From Lachnospiraceae bacterium (GTDB taxonomy: Bacteria > Bacillota > Clostridia > Lachnospirales > Lachnospiraceae), in contig CAAGFJ010000034.1 in the NCBI GenBank assembly GCA_900769115.1, forward strand, positions 1-26,987: a DNA stretch of 26,987 nt, written 5' to 3'. Both the position numbers and the translations under genes were made by a program. The notes under the pieces were generated by a model, which was not told where the DNA came from, made no database searches, and was given only the letters and a program-made list of their open reading frames with translations. Of the stretch, positions 1 to 8,230 are shown piece after piece (the first letter of the stretch is position 1; each line of letters begins with the position of its first letter).

Positions 1-21
1 ATACATTCAAGAATCCATATC

Positions 22-182
22 TTCTTTTACGTGAGTTCGCTTATTATAAGGAGTATTAGTGTCTGCTGCGTGCGAGTCGTAATGCGAATGTGCCTGCGGC
101 AACATGACACCACCCAAAAGCCGGGCTCATACACTCCTGACATGCGCGTCCGTCCTCACTTACGCTGTGCAAGGGTATATGT
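22..182 (-). repeat. Left copy of a ~160-bp structured repeat, inverted relative to the copy at the right end
   Basis: Positions 22-115 are identical, as reverse complement, to 26894-26987 (94 bp without a mismatch). The match continues with substitutions and small indels to about 182 against 26831. Read on the minus strand, the element begins directly after the stop codon of the gene at 184-570 and contains a C-rich/G-rich hairpin around the GCCGG motif. The conserved core CTTGCACAGCGTAAGTGA lies next to the gene end in the right copy and is closely matched here. No open reading frame in it looks genuine. It is most likely a dispersed intergenic repeat or 3'-UTR element; its outer boundary is probably near position 22, but the other copy runs off the window. 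Confidence 0.85.
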
Positions 183-183
183 G

Positions 184-570
184 TTAGAAACGATCCATTC
201 CAAGACTTCCGTTTAATCGCCTCAGATAGTCTTCGGGATTCTTCTTTAATTGCGCCATCATGTATAAGGAATCCAGTACCATGGATACTTTGTTGCAATC
301 AGCACCGTTTTTGCCGTAATCCTGCATTAGATTGTAATGTTCTATTTGCCAGACATAGAGATCGGTCAATGTATAACCTTCACATTTCATCTCATCTAGT
401 AGGGTCTGATGATCGGCATAGTAAGCAAATTCTTTCATCAGATCGCCATCTGTGGCAAGTTCTTTCCATAGATTTTCCTGAAATGTTTCATCCCGGTTCG
501 CATAAGCACAAAGTTCTTTCAGATATTCGTAACCTTTCACACGTCTCGCATCATATATAATGGTACCCAT
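184..570 (-). CDS. Small hypothetical protein (128 aa)
   Basis: I do not recognise a family. The product is a soluble, acidic, mostly helical-looking protein with no signal peptide or membrane segment. It is rich in Tyr, Leu and Asp/Glu and has a Lys/Arg-containing C-terminal tail. The start at 570 is supported by an AAGGAGA ribosome binding site about 12 bases upstream on the minus strand. The gene lies 71 bases downstream of the flavodiiron protein gene in the same direction, and no terminator is visible between them, so the two may be co-transcribed. Its stop codon abuts the left copy of the terminal repeat. The open frame has ordinary codon use for this window, which supports a real gene, but no function can be assigned. 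Confidence 0.7.
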   Translation of the reverse strand: MGTIIYDARRVKGYEYLKELCAYANRDETFQENLWKELATDGDLMKEFAYYADHQTLLDEMKCEGYTLTDLYVWQIEHYNLMQDYGKNGADCNKVSMVLDSLYMMAQLKKNPEDYLRRLNGSLGMDRF

Positions 571-641
571 TGAGCATACATCTCCTTCATTGCAATTGTT
601 CCGTTATAGTGTCAGTTCACACGGTAAAAGAACAGGTATGT

Positions 642-1811
642 TTAGTCACAAAGCAACTCATCTGCTAACTGTTCCATGGCGGCAGTATCTTTCTCTTTCA
701 TAGTAGAAAGGATAGTAACGGTGTTCTCGCAGACAGTAACATTCTTCATGCCATCTAACATGGATTTCATGGTTCTTGCTGCTGTTGGAGCCCAGGAACC
801 ATTTTCGATAATGGCGACTTTGCGGTTTTGGAATGCCTTGTGGGATAAACGGTTTAGGAAGTCCTCCATCGGTGGGAAGACACCAGCATCGTAAGAGGCA
901 GCAGCGAGCACCAACTTACTGTAACGGAATGCATCTTCAATGGCTTCTGCCATATCATCCCTGGAAAGGTCGGTAAATGCAACCTTAGCAGCTCCTTTTT
1001 CCTTCAGGATCTCGATCATTTTTTCTGCAGCGGCTTTGGTGTTGCCATGAATGGAAGCGCAGGCAACCAATACACCCTCGTCCTCCGGCTGGTAGCTGCT
1101 CCAGGTATTGTATTTGTCTATGTAGTAGCCGAGATTCTCTTTGAGAATCGGTCCGTGTAATGGACATATCATCTGAATATCTAAGGTCGCAGCCTTCTTT
1201 AACAGAGTCTGAACCGGCGCACCGTACTTTCCAACAATGTTAAAATAATACCGTCTGGCTTCACAGGCCCAGTCCTCGTCATGGCACAGAGCACCGAACT
1301 TACCGAATCCGTCTGCAGAGAACAGAATCTTCTCGGTAGATTCATATTCCACCATAACCTCTGGCCAATGAACCATGGGAGCCATAATAAATGTAAGTTT
1401 GTGTGTGCCAAGATCTAGTGTATCGCTTTCTTTTACGGCAATGGAACGTTCGTCTAAATTGTCAATATCAAAGAACTGTGGCAGCATGGTTTTTGCTTTG
1501 GCGCTTAATACTAATTTGGCAGAAGGATATTTGTCTGCGAATCGTTTGATGTTGGAAGAATGATCTGGTTCAAGATGGGAAACTACAAGATAGTCCACAT
1601 CTCTTCCGGCAAGTGCCTGTTCAAGGTTCGCAAACCATTCATCTGTTTTTCTGGCATCTACGGTATCCATTACGGCAGTTTTCTCATCTAAGATTACATA
1701 AGAATTATAAGAAACACCGTTTGGAATAATGTACTGGCTCTCGAATAGATCTAATGTTGTGTCATCTGTGCCAATATATTTGATGGCATTTGAAATGATA
1801 GTATCGCTCAT
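642..1811 (-). CDS. fprA: Flavodiiron protein (A-type flavoprotein, O2/NO reductase)
   Basis: This 389-residue protein has the two-domain flavodiiron layout: a metallo-beta-lactamase-like domain (about 1-245) and a flavodoxin domain (about 246-389). The diiron ligands are all visible: H79-x-E81-x-D83 in HLEPDH, H148 in MVHWPE, D167 in SADGFG and H219 in CPLHG. The FMN phosphate loop appears as ASIHGNTKAA near residue 252. Proteins of this family reduce oxygen to water or nitric oxide to nitrous oxide in the cytoplasm of anaerobes, using electrons from rubredoxin or another carrier. No fused rubredoxin or flavin reductase domain is present, so a separate electron donor is needed. The start is supported by an AGGAGG site seven bases upstream. 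Which substrate it prefers cannot be read from the sequence. Confidence 0.95.
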   Translation of the reverse strand: MSDTIISNAIKYIGTDDTTLDLFESQYIIPNGVSYNSYVILDEKTAVMDTVDARKTDEWFANLEQALAGRDVDYLVVSHLEPDHSSNIKRFADKYPSAKLVLSAKAKTMLPQFFDIDNLDERSIAVKESDTLDLGTHKLTFIMAPMVHWPEVMVEYESTEKILFSADGFGKFGALCHDEDWACEARRYYFNIVGKYGAPVQTLLKKAATLDIQMICPLHGPILKENLGYYIDKYNTWSSYQPEDEGVLVACASIHGNTKAAAEKMIEILKEKGAAKVAFTDLSRDDMAEAIEDAFRYSKLVLAAASYDAGVFPPMEDFLNRLSHKAFQNRKVAIIENGSWAPTAARTMKSMLDGMKNVTVCENTVTILSTMKEKDTAAMEQLADELLCD

Positions 1812-1846
1812 ATGTAATTCCTCCTAAGTTATAATGAATTAGAAAA

Positions 1847-1875
1847 ATTGTAACACGCTAAAATTGGAAAAACAA
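1847..1875 (-). promoter_or_regulatory. Predicted sigma-A promoter of the flavodiiron gene
   Basis: On the minus strand TTGTTT (1875-1870) is followed after 17 bases by TACAAT (1852-1847). The -10 box is preceded by TG at the extended -10 position (TGTTACAAT). It lies about 36 bases upstream of the start codon at 1811. No separate operator is obvious. Confidence 0.65.
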
Positions 1876-1914
1876 GCGAAAATGGAGAGGAGTAACCGAA
1901 GAGTCTTAAAATCA

Positions 1915-1944
1915 TTTACAACTAATTCTTGTATGGGTATAATA
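1915..1944 (+). promoter_or_regulatory. Predicted promoter of the LytTR regulator gene
   Basis: TTTACA (1915-1920) and a perfect TATAAT (1939-1944) are separated by 18 bases. The promoter is divergent from the flavodiiron promoter and leaves a leader of about 80 bases before the start at 2030. I do not find in this leader the 9-bp repeat seen at 2829-2858. Confidence 0.6.
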
Positions 1945-2029
1945 AAAGGCAGAAACCAATTGGCGGATCAATGTCACAAGCATATAGGTTAGTGCTTGAC
2001 AGTGACAGCTGATAAGATGGAGGATACAG

Positions 2030-2761
2030 ATGAAGATTGCAATATGTGATGATGAGATATCCGTACTGCAGGAGATAAAAGGTCTGCTGGCTGACTATAG
2101 CAAAGCATATGACAGAGAGATTGAATGTGATGATTTTCAAAGTCCGTTAGAACTTTTGACCAGAATGGAACAATGTGGGTGCTATGATGCGCTGATTCTG
2201 GACATTCTTATGAATGGTGATAACGGAATCGAAGTAGCCCGTGAGCTTAGAAAGACGGATGCTGATGTCAGGATTGTATTTCTGACGTCATCATCGGAAT
2301 ATGCGGTGCAGTCGTATACGGTAGATGCTTTTTATTATGAATTGAAGCCGGTGAAAAAGGACAGCTTCTTTGCACTTATGGATCGATTGTATGCGGAGTG
2401 GGAGAAAGAACAGAATGAATTCTTCATTGTCAAATGTGAGAATGGGATTAACAAGATAGATATAAAGGATCTGGAATACTGTGAGGTAGTGAACAGGGCA
2501 CTTATGATCTGCTTAGAGAATGGTATACGGCTGAAGAGTACTGCCAGAATAGCGGAGATAGAAGAAACCCTGCATAAATTCGGCTGCTTCCTACGGCCAC
2601 ATCGATCTTATTTAATTAATTTACGATATGTTGAGAGCTTATCGCAGAAGAATATCACAATGCGATCCGGTGTTAAGATTCCGATTCCACACGGAAAGTA
2701 TACGAAAACGAAAGAAAGATATATGGAATATGCCTTTGAAAATGTTGGCGGAATCGTATAG
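2030..2761 (+). CDS. LytTR-family response regulator, orphan
   Basis: The 243-residue protein has a receiver domain (about 1-120) followed by a LytTR DNA-binding domain (about 133-235). Receiver landmarks are the acidic pair D7-D8, the predicted phospho-acceptor D58 in LILDIL, the hydroxyl residue T86 and K106 in ELKP. The LytTR part shows the typical LRPHRSYLINL segment. Such regulators bind paired 9-bp direct repeats and usually control surface, bacteriocin or quorum-sensing genes. No histidine kinase lies beside it, so it is an orphan within this window. A GGAGG site sits eight bases before the start. The gene ends at a strong terminator, and a repeat pair of the expected operator geometry lies just beyond it, in front of the surface protein gene, the obvious candidate target. 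Confidence 0.92.
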   Translation: MKIAICDDEISVLQEIKGLLADYSKAYDREIECDDFQSPLELLTRMEQCGCYDALILDILMNGDNGIEVARELRKTDADVRIVFLTSSSEYAVQSYTVDAFYYELKPVKKDSFFALMDRLYAEWEKEQNEFFIVKCENGINKIDIKDLEYCEVVNRALMICLENGIRLKSTARIAEIEETLHKFGCFLRPHRSYLINLRYVESLSQKNITMRSGVKIPIPHGKYTKTKERYMEYAFENVGGIV

Positions 2762-2768
2762 ATAAGAG

Positions 2769-2816
2769 AATCTGCAGAATTAGTGTACAAATATACTGAT
2801 TCTGTAGATTTTTTTT
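2769..2816 (+). terminator. Intrinsic terminator after the LytTR regulator gene
   Basis: AATCTGCAGAATTAGT (2769-2784) pairs with ACTGATTCTGTAGATT (2795-2810), a 16-bp stem with two G-U pairs and a 10-base loop, followed by an unbroken T run to 2816. It separates the regulator gene from the surface protein gene, so the latter needs its own promoter. Confidence 0.9.
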
Positions 2817-2828
2817 GTGCAAATGGCC

Positions 2829-2858
2829 GGGTCGATTTCGTCGTATTTTGGGTCGATT
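2829..2858 (+). promoter_or_regulatory. Putative LytTR operator: two perfect 9-bp direct repeats
   Basis: GGGTCGATT occurs at 2829-2837 and again at 2850-2858. The repeats are identical, in the same orientation and 21 bp apart, with a 12-bp spacer. This is the geometry known for LytTR regulators, which bind two direct repeats on one DNA face. The pair ends 36 bases upstream of the -10 box at 2894, where an activator would sit. The link to the regulator encoded at 2030-2761 is inference. Confidence 0.6.
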
Positions 2859-2870
2859 CACGCAGCCCGC

Positions 2871-2899
2871 CACAATAAACGGGGGGAGGGTAGTATAAT
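2871..2899 (+). promoter_or_regulatory. Predicted activator-dependent promoter of the surface protein gene
   Basis: A perfect TATAAT lies at 2894-2899, but the hexamer 17 bases upstream (CACAAT, 2871-2876) is a poor -35 box. A good -10 box, a missing -35 box and an upstream repeat pair suggest that the promoter needs an activator. Confidence 0.5.
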
Positions 2900-2957
2900 G
2901 GGCATAGTACTTGGGACTAGGGCTATAGTGAATGAACGACTAAAGGAGGTACACGAT

Positions 2958-5900
2958 ATGAAAGGAAAGGGAATGTTAAAGAAAGGAATAAGTGTTGTAT
3001 TGACAGGTGCAATGCTGATATCCGGAGTGGCTGTTAGCGGTGTGGATACGGTGAAGGCGGCGAGTACTGCGGATGAATGGAAGGCGGCGTATTTAGACGA
3101 TGATGTTTATATGGAACATGATATATTCCCAATATGCAGTGGAACCAAGGAGAATTGGTATGAGGATCGTAATAAATATGGACTTGATGGAACAAAGACT
3201 GTGGCAAAGGTTTATCTTGGAAAAGCAGCCGATGGAACGCCATTGGAATGGTATATTGCCGGTCATGATCATGCAGGACATTATATGAATTCTGATATAT
3301 GGCAAAGACCAGTGCAAACGTATGTATTATTTGCGGCACAGCCATTGGGAACGTCAGCATATAATTCATCACAGGTAAGAGATATTAAATATGTGGATAG
3401 TACCCTGTTCAAAACATTAGCAAGCTATTGCTATAGCGAAGCAAACGTCAAAAAGGGTACGGCAAGATTTTCTAAGGCAGAAGATGCGGTTATGACAGAA
3501 CTTCCGTTAGGTGGTTCGGATGATACTGGAACGGATTTGACGGATGTAAAATTATATGCACCGGTTATATCAGATCGGAATAGTAAAAATATTGTGTTAG
3601 GTTATATGCGCAATAGTACGTATTGGCCAAATGCGGAGATTGTGATTAAACCACAATATTTTAATGAACAGGCAAAACAATACAATGGATTTTGGCTGCG
3701 TAATAGAGATGAAGACAATGGTACTTACAGTTTTTATTCATGGTATGCTACCAGTTCAGCTAGTGTTCCTTATGGTGCTCAGCTGATGAATGCTTCCAAA
3801 GGGGTTGTTCCGGCTTGTAATCTGAATTTCGCAACAATTAATCATATGTCCATAGCCCCTGCATTAACAGAGGGTGCATATACGGATGGTGATAAGGGAG
3901 AGAAGCTTGGGGATGTTATGACACTCAGAGTAGAGGGATATGATAAGATGGCATCCAGAGCGTTTTATACATCAGATAGTATTACGGTTAATAAAGCAGA
4001 TGAGGACGGGGATGTATATCTTTGTGTTCAAGGTAAGAATGTCAAGACGGACGGTACTTCGTCATTGAACTATACATATTCGAAGAAGATTGATGAGTCA
4101 ACGACGATTGATTCAGCAACTATTAAAGAAGCAGTCGGTTCTGAGATTGATGTTGATCTCGCATGGTGTGAGATATGGCTGGAGAAATCCATCGGAGATA
4201 ACAGCAGTATGGCATATGCAGTATCTGCAGAGTTCAGAGATCCAAGAGATAGAGACATTAACAAGGTTGATACCAAATTATTTATTGCAAATAAGGGAGA
4301 TACAATTTATCCGAATTCATGGGATAAAGCAACAACACCGGAGTGCGATACAGAAGGTGTTGAGGTGAAGAAGGACGGTTATTATAACAAGCATGTTACG
4401 TATTATTATGAAAATGGCAGTAAGGTAGATAACACCATAGAAGTAAAGGCTGGTCAAAAATATACTGCAAAAGCAAACTTCTATCCGAAGTCTGGTTATT
4501 GTTTCGCACCATCACTATCGACAGCAGATGTTACGGTAGATGGAAAACCGGCTACTTCGGTTACTCGTAATAGAGATGGTTCCATTACAGTTGGTTATAC
4601 ATTTGTCTATGACGCAGACTTGAAGTCTGTGACTGCACCGGAACCAATTACCGGTCTGGTAAACGGTACCGAGAAGACAGCAGAAGCCCTTGGACTTCCG
4701 GAAAAGGTAACCATCATGACAGAGGATGGCGAGGAAGGCTTAGAAGTTAATGTTGCATGGGATCTGGATAACCTTGCAGAAGGAACCTATGATCCGGCAG
4801 TAAAAGAAGAACAGAAATTCAAAGTAAATGGTACTGTGCAGTTACCGGAAGGAATATCGAATCCGAAAGATATACCGCTTACCGTTACCGTAGATGTTAC
4901 GGTGGCTGCCAAGGAGCCGGTAACGCTTTCTAAGGTTGCGATTACGGATCTTACAGCACCAAGTGCCGGAGAAGCTTTTGATACCGAAGTAACTGTGCCA
5001 GAGGGAGTGAAGGTATCTCCAATTACCTATACTGTGAAGGATAGTGATGAGGCAGTTACAGGAAATGCGAAGTTTAATACAACCTATGTTGCAAGCATGA
5101 CGTTATCTACAGAGGATTACTACAACCTTGCAGAAGGTATTGTACAGGCAGATATCACAGTGGATGGAAAACCGGTTACATCCTTTACCAAGAATGAGGA
5201 CGGAACCATTGCGGTTACATATGAATTTGCAGCAACGAAGCAGGCGGCACTGATTAGTGTTACTACACCGGCAGAAGTTACTGTGTTAAATGGAGCACCG
5301 AACACAGCAGAAGGTCTTGGACTTCCATCAACCGTTACGATTAAGACGGAGGACCCGGAGGTTACAACCGCTTCTGTCAATTGGACTTATTTTGGAGGAT
5401 ATAAGCCGAGCAAGACAACAAAACAGCGTGTTCGGGTACAGGGAACTGTAGTTTTACCAGAAGGTATTTCCAATGCGAATAATGTATTCCTCACAGTGAA
5501 ACCATACGTTACAATATTAGCAAAGGGAGAGGCTCTTCCGGATACCAAGATTAACGCTGCTGAGATTACAGGTATTACTCCATTACAGCCTGGGGTAGCA
5601 GTAGATAATACGGTGAAATGTGAGACGGTCGGAGTTGCATCAGCAACCATGAAATTCCTAAATAAGGATACGAATAAGTATGTTATCACAAAAGGAAAAT
5701 ACAATGCCACATATATTGCAATTGTTACGTTGACACCTGCCGAAAATTATGTATTTGCAGATGATATCAGTGTAGATCGGGTAACAGTCAATGGCAATGC
5801 GGCAACATCCGTGAAGAAGAATACGGATGGAACCCTGACGGTAAGATATGAATTTGCACCAACACAGAAAGCAAAGCTTACAAGTATTACCAAGCCAGAG

Positions 5901-6860
5901 GCAATTACAGATATTGCCAATGGAGCAGCTAAGACGGTCGAAGCACTGAAGCTTCCGGCAACAGTAGCAATTGTGACACAGGATACGTCAATTACAAGTG
6001 CGGATGTAACATGGGATCTGGAGAATCTTGCGAGCGGAACGTATGATCCGGAAGTTAAGACAGAGCAGACATTTACAGTGAATGGTACGGTTACTTTGCC
6101 AGAGACCATTATAAATGCGGATGATGTAGCCCTTACGGTAACTGTCCCGGTTACGGTTGCAGCCGGCAAAGAGGATTCCGATAAGAAGGATGACAATAAT
6201 AACAAAGACAACAACAATAAGGATAATAGCAATAATAACGGTAATACCAGCAATGGCAATACGAATAGTGGCAGCACCAGCAACGGCAATACCACGAATG
6301 GTAACAACAGTAATAAGCCGGGTACAAGTAAGCCGGCAACTGGTACAACAACCGCACCAAAGGTAGGAACCAAGCTGACCGATACGAAGACAAAGGCTAC
6401 TTATGTTGTGAAAGAGGATTCCGTAGAGTATGCGAAGTCAACAGACACAGAAGCTATCAAGGTGACCATTCCGGCAACTGTTCGGTTGAATGGGGTTACT
6501 TATAAGGTGACTTCGATTGCCAAGAATGCATTCAGTGGATGTGAGGATCTTACTAGTGTGACGATTGGTAAAAATGTAACCACGATTGGAGATAAGGCAT
6601 TCTATAAGTGTACATCACTTAAGAAGATTGTGATTCCGGCAACGGTTACAAAGATTGGTAAATCGGCATTTGAGAAATGTAAGAACTTAAAGAAGATTAC
6701 CATTAAGACTAAGCGCCTGACCGAAAAGACAGTAGGGGCAAAGGCATTTAAGGGAACGCCAAAGAATGCAACTGTTAAGGTTCCTGCAAAGAGTCTGGTA
6801 ACCTATAAGAAATTCTTAGTAAAGAAAGGCATCAATAAGAAAGCCGTAATTAAAAAATAG
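2958..6860 (+). CDS. Large secreted surface protein with repeated Ig-like modules and a C-terminal BspA-type leucine-rich region
   Basis: The start at 2958 (1300 aa) is chosen because AAAGGAGG precedes it and a signal peptide follows at once: Lys-rich n-region, hydrophobic core at about 10-28 and likely cleavage after VKA (residue 34). The frame is open further upstream to 2817, but that start lies at the terminator. Residues about 40-300 resemble the DUF6273-type domain, with the NGFWLR motif. From about 468 to 1068 a unit of about 209 residues repeats three times: a module ending in TSVxxNxDGTxxVxYxF, then a bacterial Ig-like group 4 style module with ITxxxNG and FxVNGTVxLPE motifs. An Asn/Ser/Gly-rich linker (about 1073-1134) leads to a BspA-like leucine-rich region with IxxxAFxxCxxLxxVxI repeats. 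No LPXTG or membrane anchor is visible. The likely role is adhesion or binding of host or glycan ligands. Confidence 0.88.
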   Translation: MKGKGMLKKGISVVLTGAMLISGVAVSGVDTVKAASTADEWKAAYLDDDVYMEHDIFPICSGTKENWYEDRNKYGLDGTKTVAKVYLGKAADGTPLEWYIAGHDHAGHYMNSDIWQRPVQTYVLFAAQPLGTSAYNSSQVRDIKYVDSTLFKTLASYCYSEANVKKGTARFSKAEDAVMTELPLGGSDDTGTDLTDVKLYAPVISDRNSKNIVLGYMRNSTYWPNAEIVIKPQYFNEQAKQYNGFWLRNRDEDNGTYSFYSWYATSSASVPYGAQLMNASKGVVPACNLNFATINHMSIAPALTEGAYTDGDKGEKLGDVMTLRVEGYDKMASRAFYTSDSITVNKADEDGDVYLCVQGKNVKTDGTSSLNYTYSKKIDESTTIDSATIKEAVGSEIDVDLAWCEIWLEKSIGDNSSMAYAVSAEFRDPRDRDINKVDTKLFIANKGDTIYPNSWDKATTPECDTEGVEVKKDGYYNKHVTYYYENGSKVDNTIEVKAGQKYTAKANFYPKSGYCFAPSLSTADVTVDGKPATSVTRNRDGSITVGYTFVYDADLKSVTAPEPITGLVNGTEKTAEALGLPEKVTIMTEDGEEGLEVNVAWDLDNLAEGTYDPAVKEEQKFKVNGTVQLPEGISNPKDIPLTVTVDVTVAAKEPVTLSKVAITDLTAPSAGEAFDTEVTVPEGVKVSPITYTVKDSDEAVTGNAKFNTTYVASMTLSTEDYYNLAEGIVQADITVDGKPVTSFTKNEDGTIAVTYEFAATKQAALISVTTPAEVTVLNGAPNTAEGLGLPSTVTIKTEDPEVTTASVNWTYFGGYKPSKTTKQRVRVQGTVVLPEGISNANNVFLTVKPYVTILAKGEALPDTKINAAEITGITPLQPGVAVDNTVKCETVGVASATMKFLNKDTNKYVITKGKYNATYIAIVTLTPAENYVFADDISVDRVTVNGNAATSVKKNTDGTLTVRYEFAPTQKAKLTSITKPEAITDIANGAAKTVEALKLPATVAIVTQDTSITSADVTWDLENLASGTYDPEVKTEQTFTVNGTVTLPETIINADDVALTVTVPVTVAAGKEDSDKKDDNNNKDNNNKDNSNNNGNTSNGNTNSGSTSNGNTTNGNNSNKPGTSKPATGTTTAPKVGTKLTDTKTKATYVVKEDSVEYAKSTDTEAIKVTIPATVRLNGVTYKVTSIAKNAFSGCEDLTSVTIGKNVTTIGDKAFYKCTSLKKIVIPATVTKIGKSAFEKCKNLKKITIKTKRLTEKTVGAKAFKGTPKNATVKVPAKSLVTYKKFLVKKGINKKAVIKK

Positions 6861-6894
6861 AGAAGTGTCAGATCTTACGCGAATAGAGACTGCA

Positions 6895-6921
6895 AAGCGC
6901 CGCTTGTTACAAGCGGCGTTT
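6895..6921 (+). terminator. Intrinsic terminator after the surface protein gene
   Basis: AAGCGCCGCTTG (6895-6906) pairs with CAAGCGGCGTTT (6910-6921), a 12-bp GC-rich stem with a three-base loop. The T run is short, so termination may be partial. The next promoter starts about 40 bases downstream. Confidence 0.8.
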
Positions 6922-6961
6922 CGCTGTTTATGAGGATGCGAGGGCTAAGAATTGTAGATTC

Positions 6962-6990
6962 TTGTATTCCTTTTGTAAATTTGGTATACT
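6962..6990 (+). promoter_or_regulatory. Predicted promoter of ddl
   Basis: TTGTAT (6962-6967) and TATACT (6985-6990) are separated by 17 bases, about 60 bases before the ddl start. It follows directly on the terminator of the preceding gene. Confidence 0.65.
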
Positions 6991-7049
6991 TATGGCAAGA
7001 ATGCAGTCATCATCATAGAATATTAAGATGATTGGGAAGGAGTGCGGTA

Positions 7050-8138
7050 ATGAGCAGATTGAATATCGCAGTAATCTTCGGAGGACAGTCTTCAGAGCAT
7101 GACATTTCCTGTATCTCTGTTCAGACAGTTGCTAAGGCAATTGATCCGGAGAAGTATGATATTACGTATATTGGAATTACAAAGGAGGGACATTGGTTAC
7201 TTGCTGATTCCCTGAAGAGTATAGAGGATGGAAGCTGGGAGAAGAGTACAACCGAGGCAGTCATTTCACCGGATGCAACGAAGCAGGAGGTTATCCTGTC
7301 AGGTGCAGAGGGCGTTACAACAAAGCATATTGATGTCATTTTCCCGGTTATGCATGGTATGTATGGGGAAGACGGAACGATCCAGGGATTGTTTGAGATG
7401 AGTAAGATTCCGTATGTCGGCTGTGGTGTGTTGGCATCGGCTGTCGGTATGGATAAAGTCTATACGAAGATTATTGTGGATGAATTGGGAATCAAGCAGG
7501 CAGATTATGTGTTAGTCCGGGCGGTAGAGGTAGAACGTGCGAATGCAGGGACCGGTAAGGTGACTATGGACGATCTGGCAGACCGTGTGGAAGCAAAGCT
7601 TTCGTATCCGGTATTTATCAAGCCGAGTAAGGCAGGTTCTTCGCAGGGTGTCAGCAAGGCACATAACCGGGAAGAACTGATTGCAGGTCTGGAATTGGCG
7701 GCGAAGCATGATACAAAGATCTTAGTAGAACGGAATATTATCGGAAGAGAGATTGAGTGTGCAGTATTAGGTAGTGCAGCAGATGTAGAAGCATCCGGTG
7801 TGGGTGAGATATTAGCTGCGGCTGAATTCTATGATTTTGATGCAAAATATACGAATGCGGAATCAAAGACGGTGATCTCACCGGAGCTTCCGGAGGGTAA
7901 GACAGAGGAGATCCGGGAAGCGGCAAAGGCAATCTTTGCAGCGATTGATGGATACGGTCTTTCCCGTGTGGACTTCTTTTTAGAGAAGGAGACGAATACA
8001 GTAATCTTTAACGAGATCAATACATTGCCGGGCTTTACCTCCATCAGCATGTATCCGATGTTGTGGAACGCACAGGGCGTAGATCTGGCAACGCTGGTAG
8101 AGCGTCAGATCTCACTGGCACTAGAACGCCGGTACTAG
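7050..8138 (+). CDS. ddl: D-alanine-D-alanine ligase
   Basis: This ATP-grasp ligase joins two D-alanines in the cytoplasm to give the dipeptide used for the peptidoglycan stem. Visible landmarks are the N-terminal AVIFGGQSSEHDIS, GMYGEDGTIQG, the ATP-grasp KPSKAGSSQGVSK segment, and the C-terminal metal-binding EINTLPGFT. The omega-loop motif FYDFDAKY is of the D-Ala type rather than the VanA-type D-lactate variant, so this is a housekeeping ligase. The start at 7050 gives 362 residues, normal for the family, and has AAGGAG seven bases upstream; an earlier in-frame TTG at 7032 lacks support. Glutamate racemase follows 92 bases later with no terminator between, so the two wall-precursor enzymes are probably co-transcribed. 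Confidence 0.96.
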   Translation: MSRLNIAVIFGGQSSEHDISCISVQTVAKAIDPEKYDITYIGITKEGHWLLADSLKSIEDGSWEKSTTEAVISPDATKQEVILSGAEGVTTKHIDVIFPVMHGMYGEDGTIQGLFEMSKIPYVGCGVLASAVGMDKVYTKIIVDELGIKQADYVLVRAVEVERANAGTGKVTMDDLADRVEAKLSYPVFIKPSKAGSSQGVSKAHNREELIAGLELAAKHDTKILVERNIIGREIECAVLGSAADVEASGVGEILAAAEFYDFDAKYTNAESKTVISPELPEGKTEEIREAAKAIFAAIDGYGLSRVDFFLEKETNTVIFNEINTLPGFTSISMYPMLWNAQGVDLATLVERQISLALERRY

Positions 8139-8230
8139 TACAGGTTTTGATATTTTCTGTGAATCTTTGTTCTTGAATGCACTTTAAGAAGTATGTGTTG
8201 CAGAATGGATAGATTGGAAGGGGATTTGAT

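Noticed and set aside
2817..2957. Upstream extension of the surface protein reading frame
   Set aside because: It starts at the end of a terminator, contains the promoter and operator, and would bury the signal peptide; ATG 2958 has an AGGAGG site.
5747..6373. Long minus-strand frame of 208 codons inside the surface protein gene
   Set aside because: It is the antisense of repetitive, Asn/Thr-rich coding sequence, giving a low-complexity Leu/Val product with no ribosome binding site.
7050..8138. Vancomycin-resistance type D-Ala-D-Lac or D-Ala-D-Ser ligase
   Set aside because: The omega loop has the FYDFDAKY motif of D-Ala-D-Ala ligases and no vanH, vanX or vanT genes are nearby.
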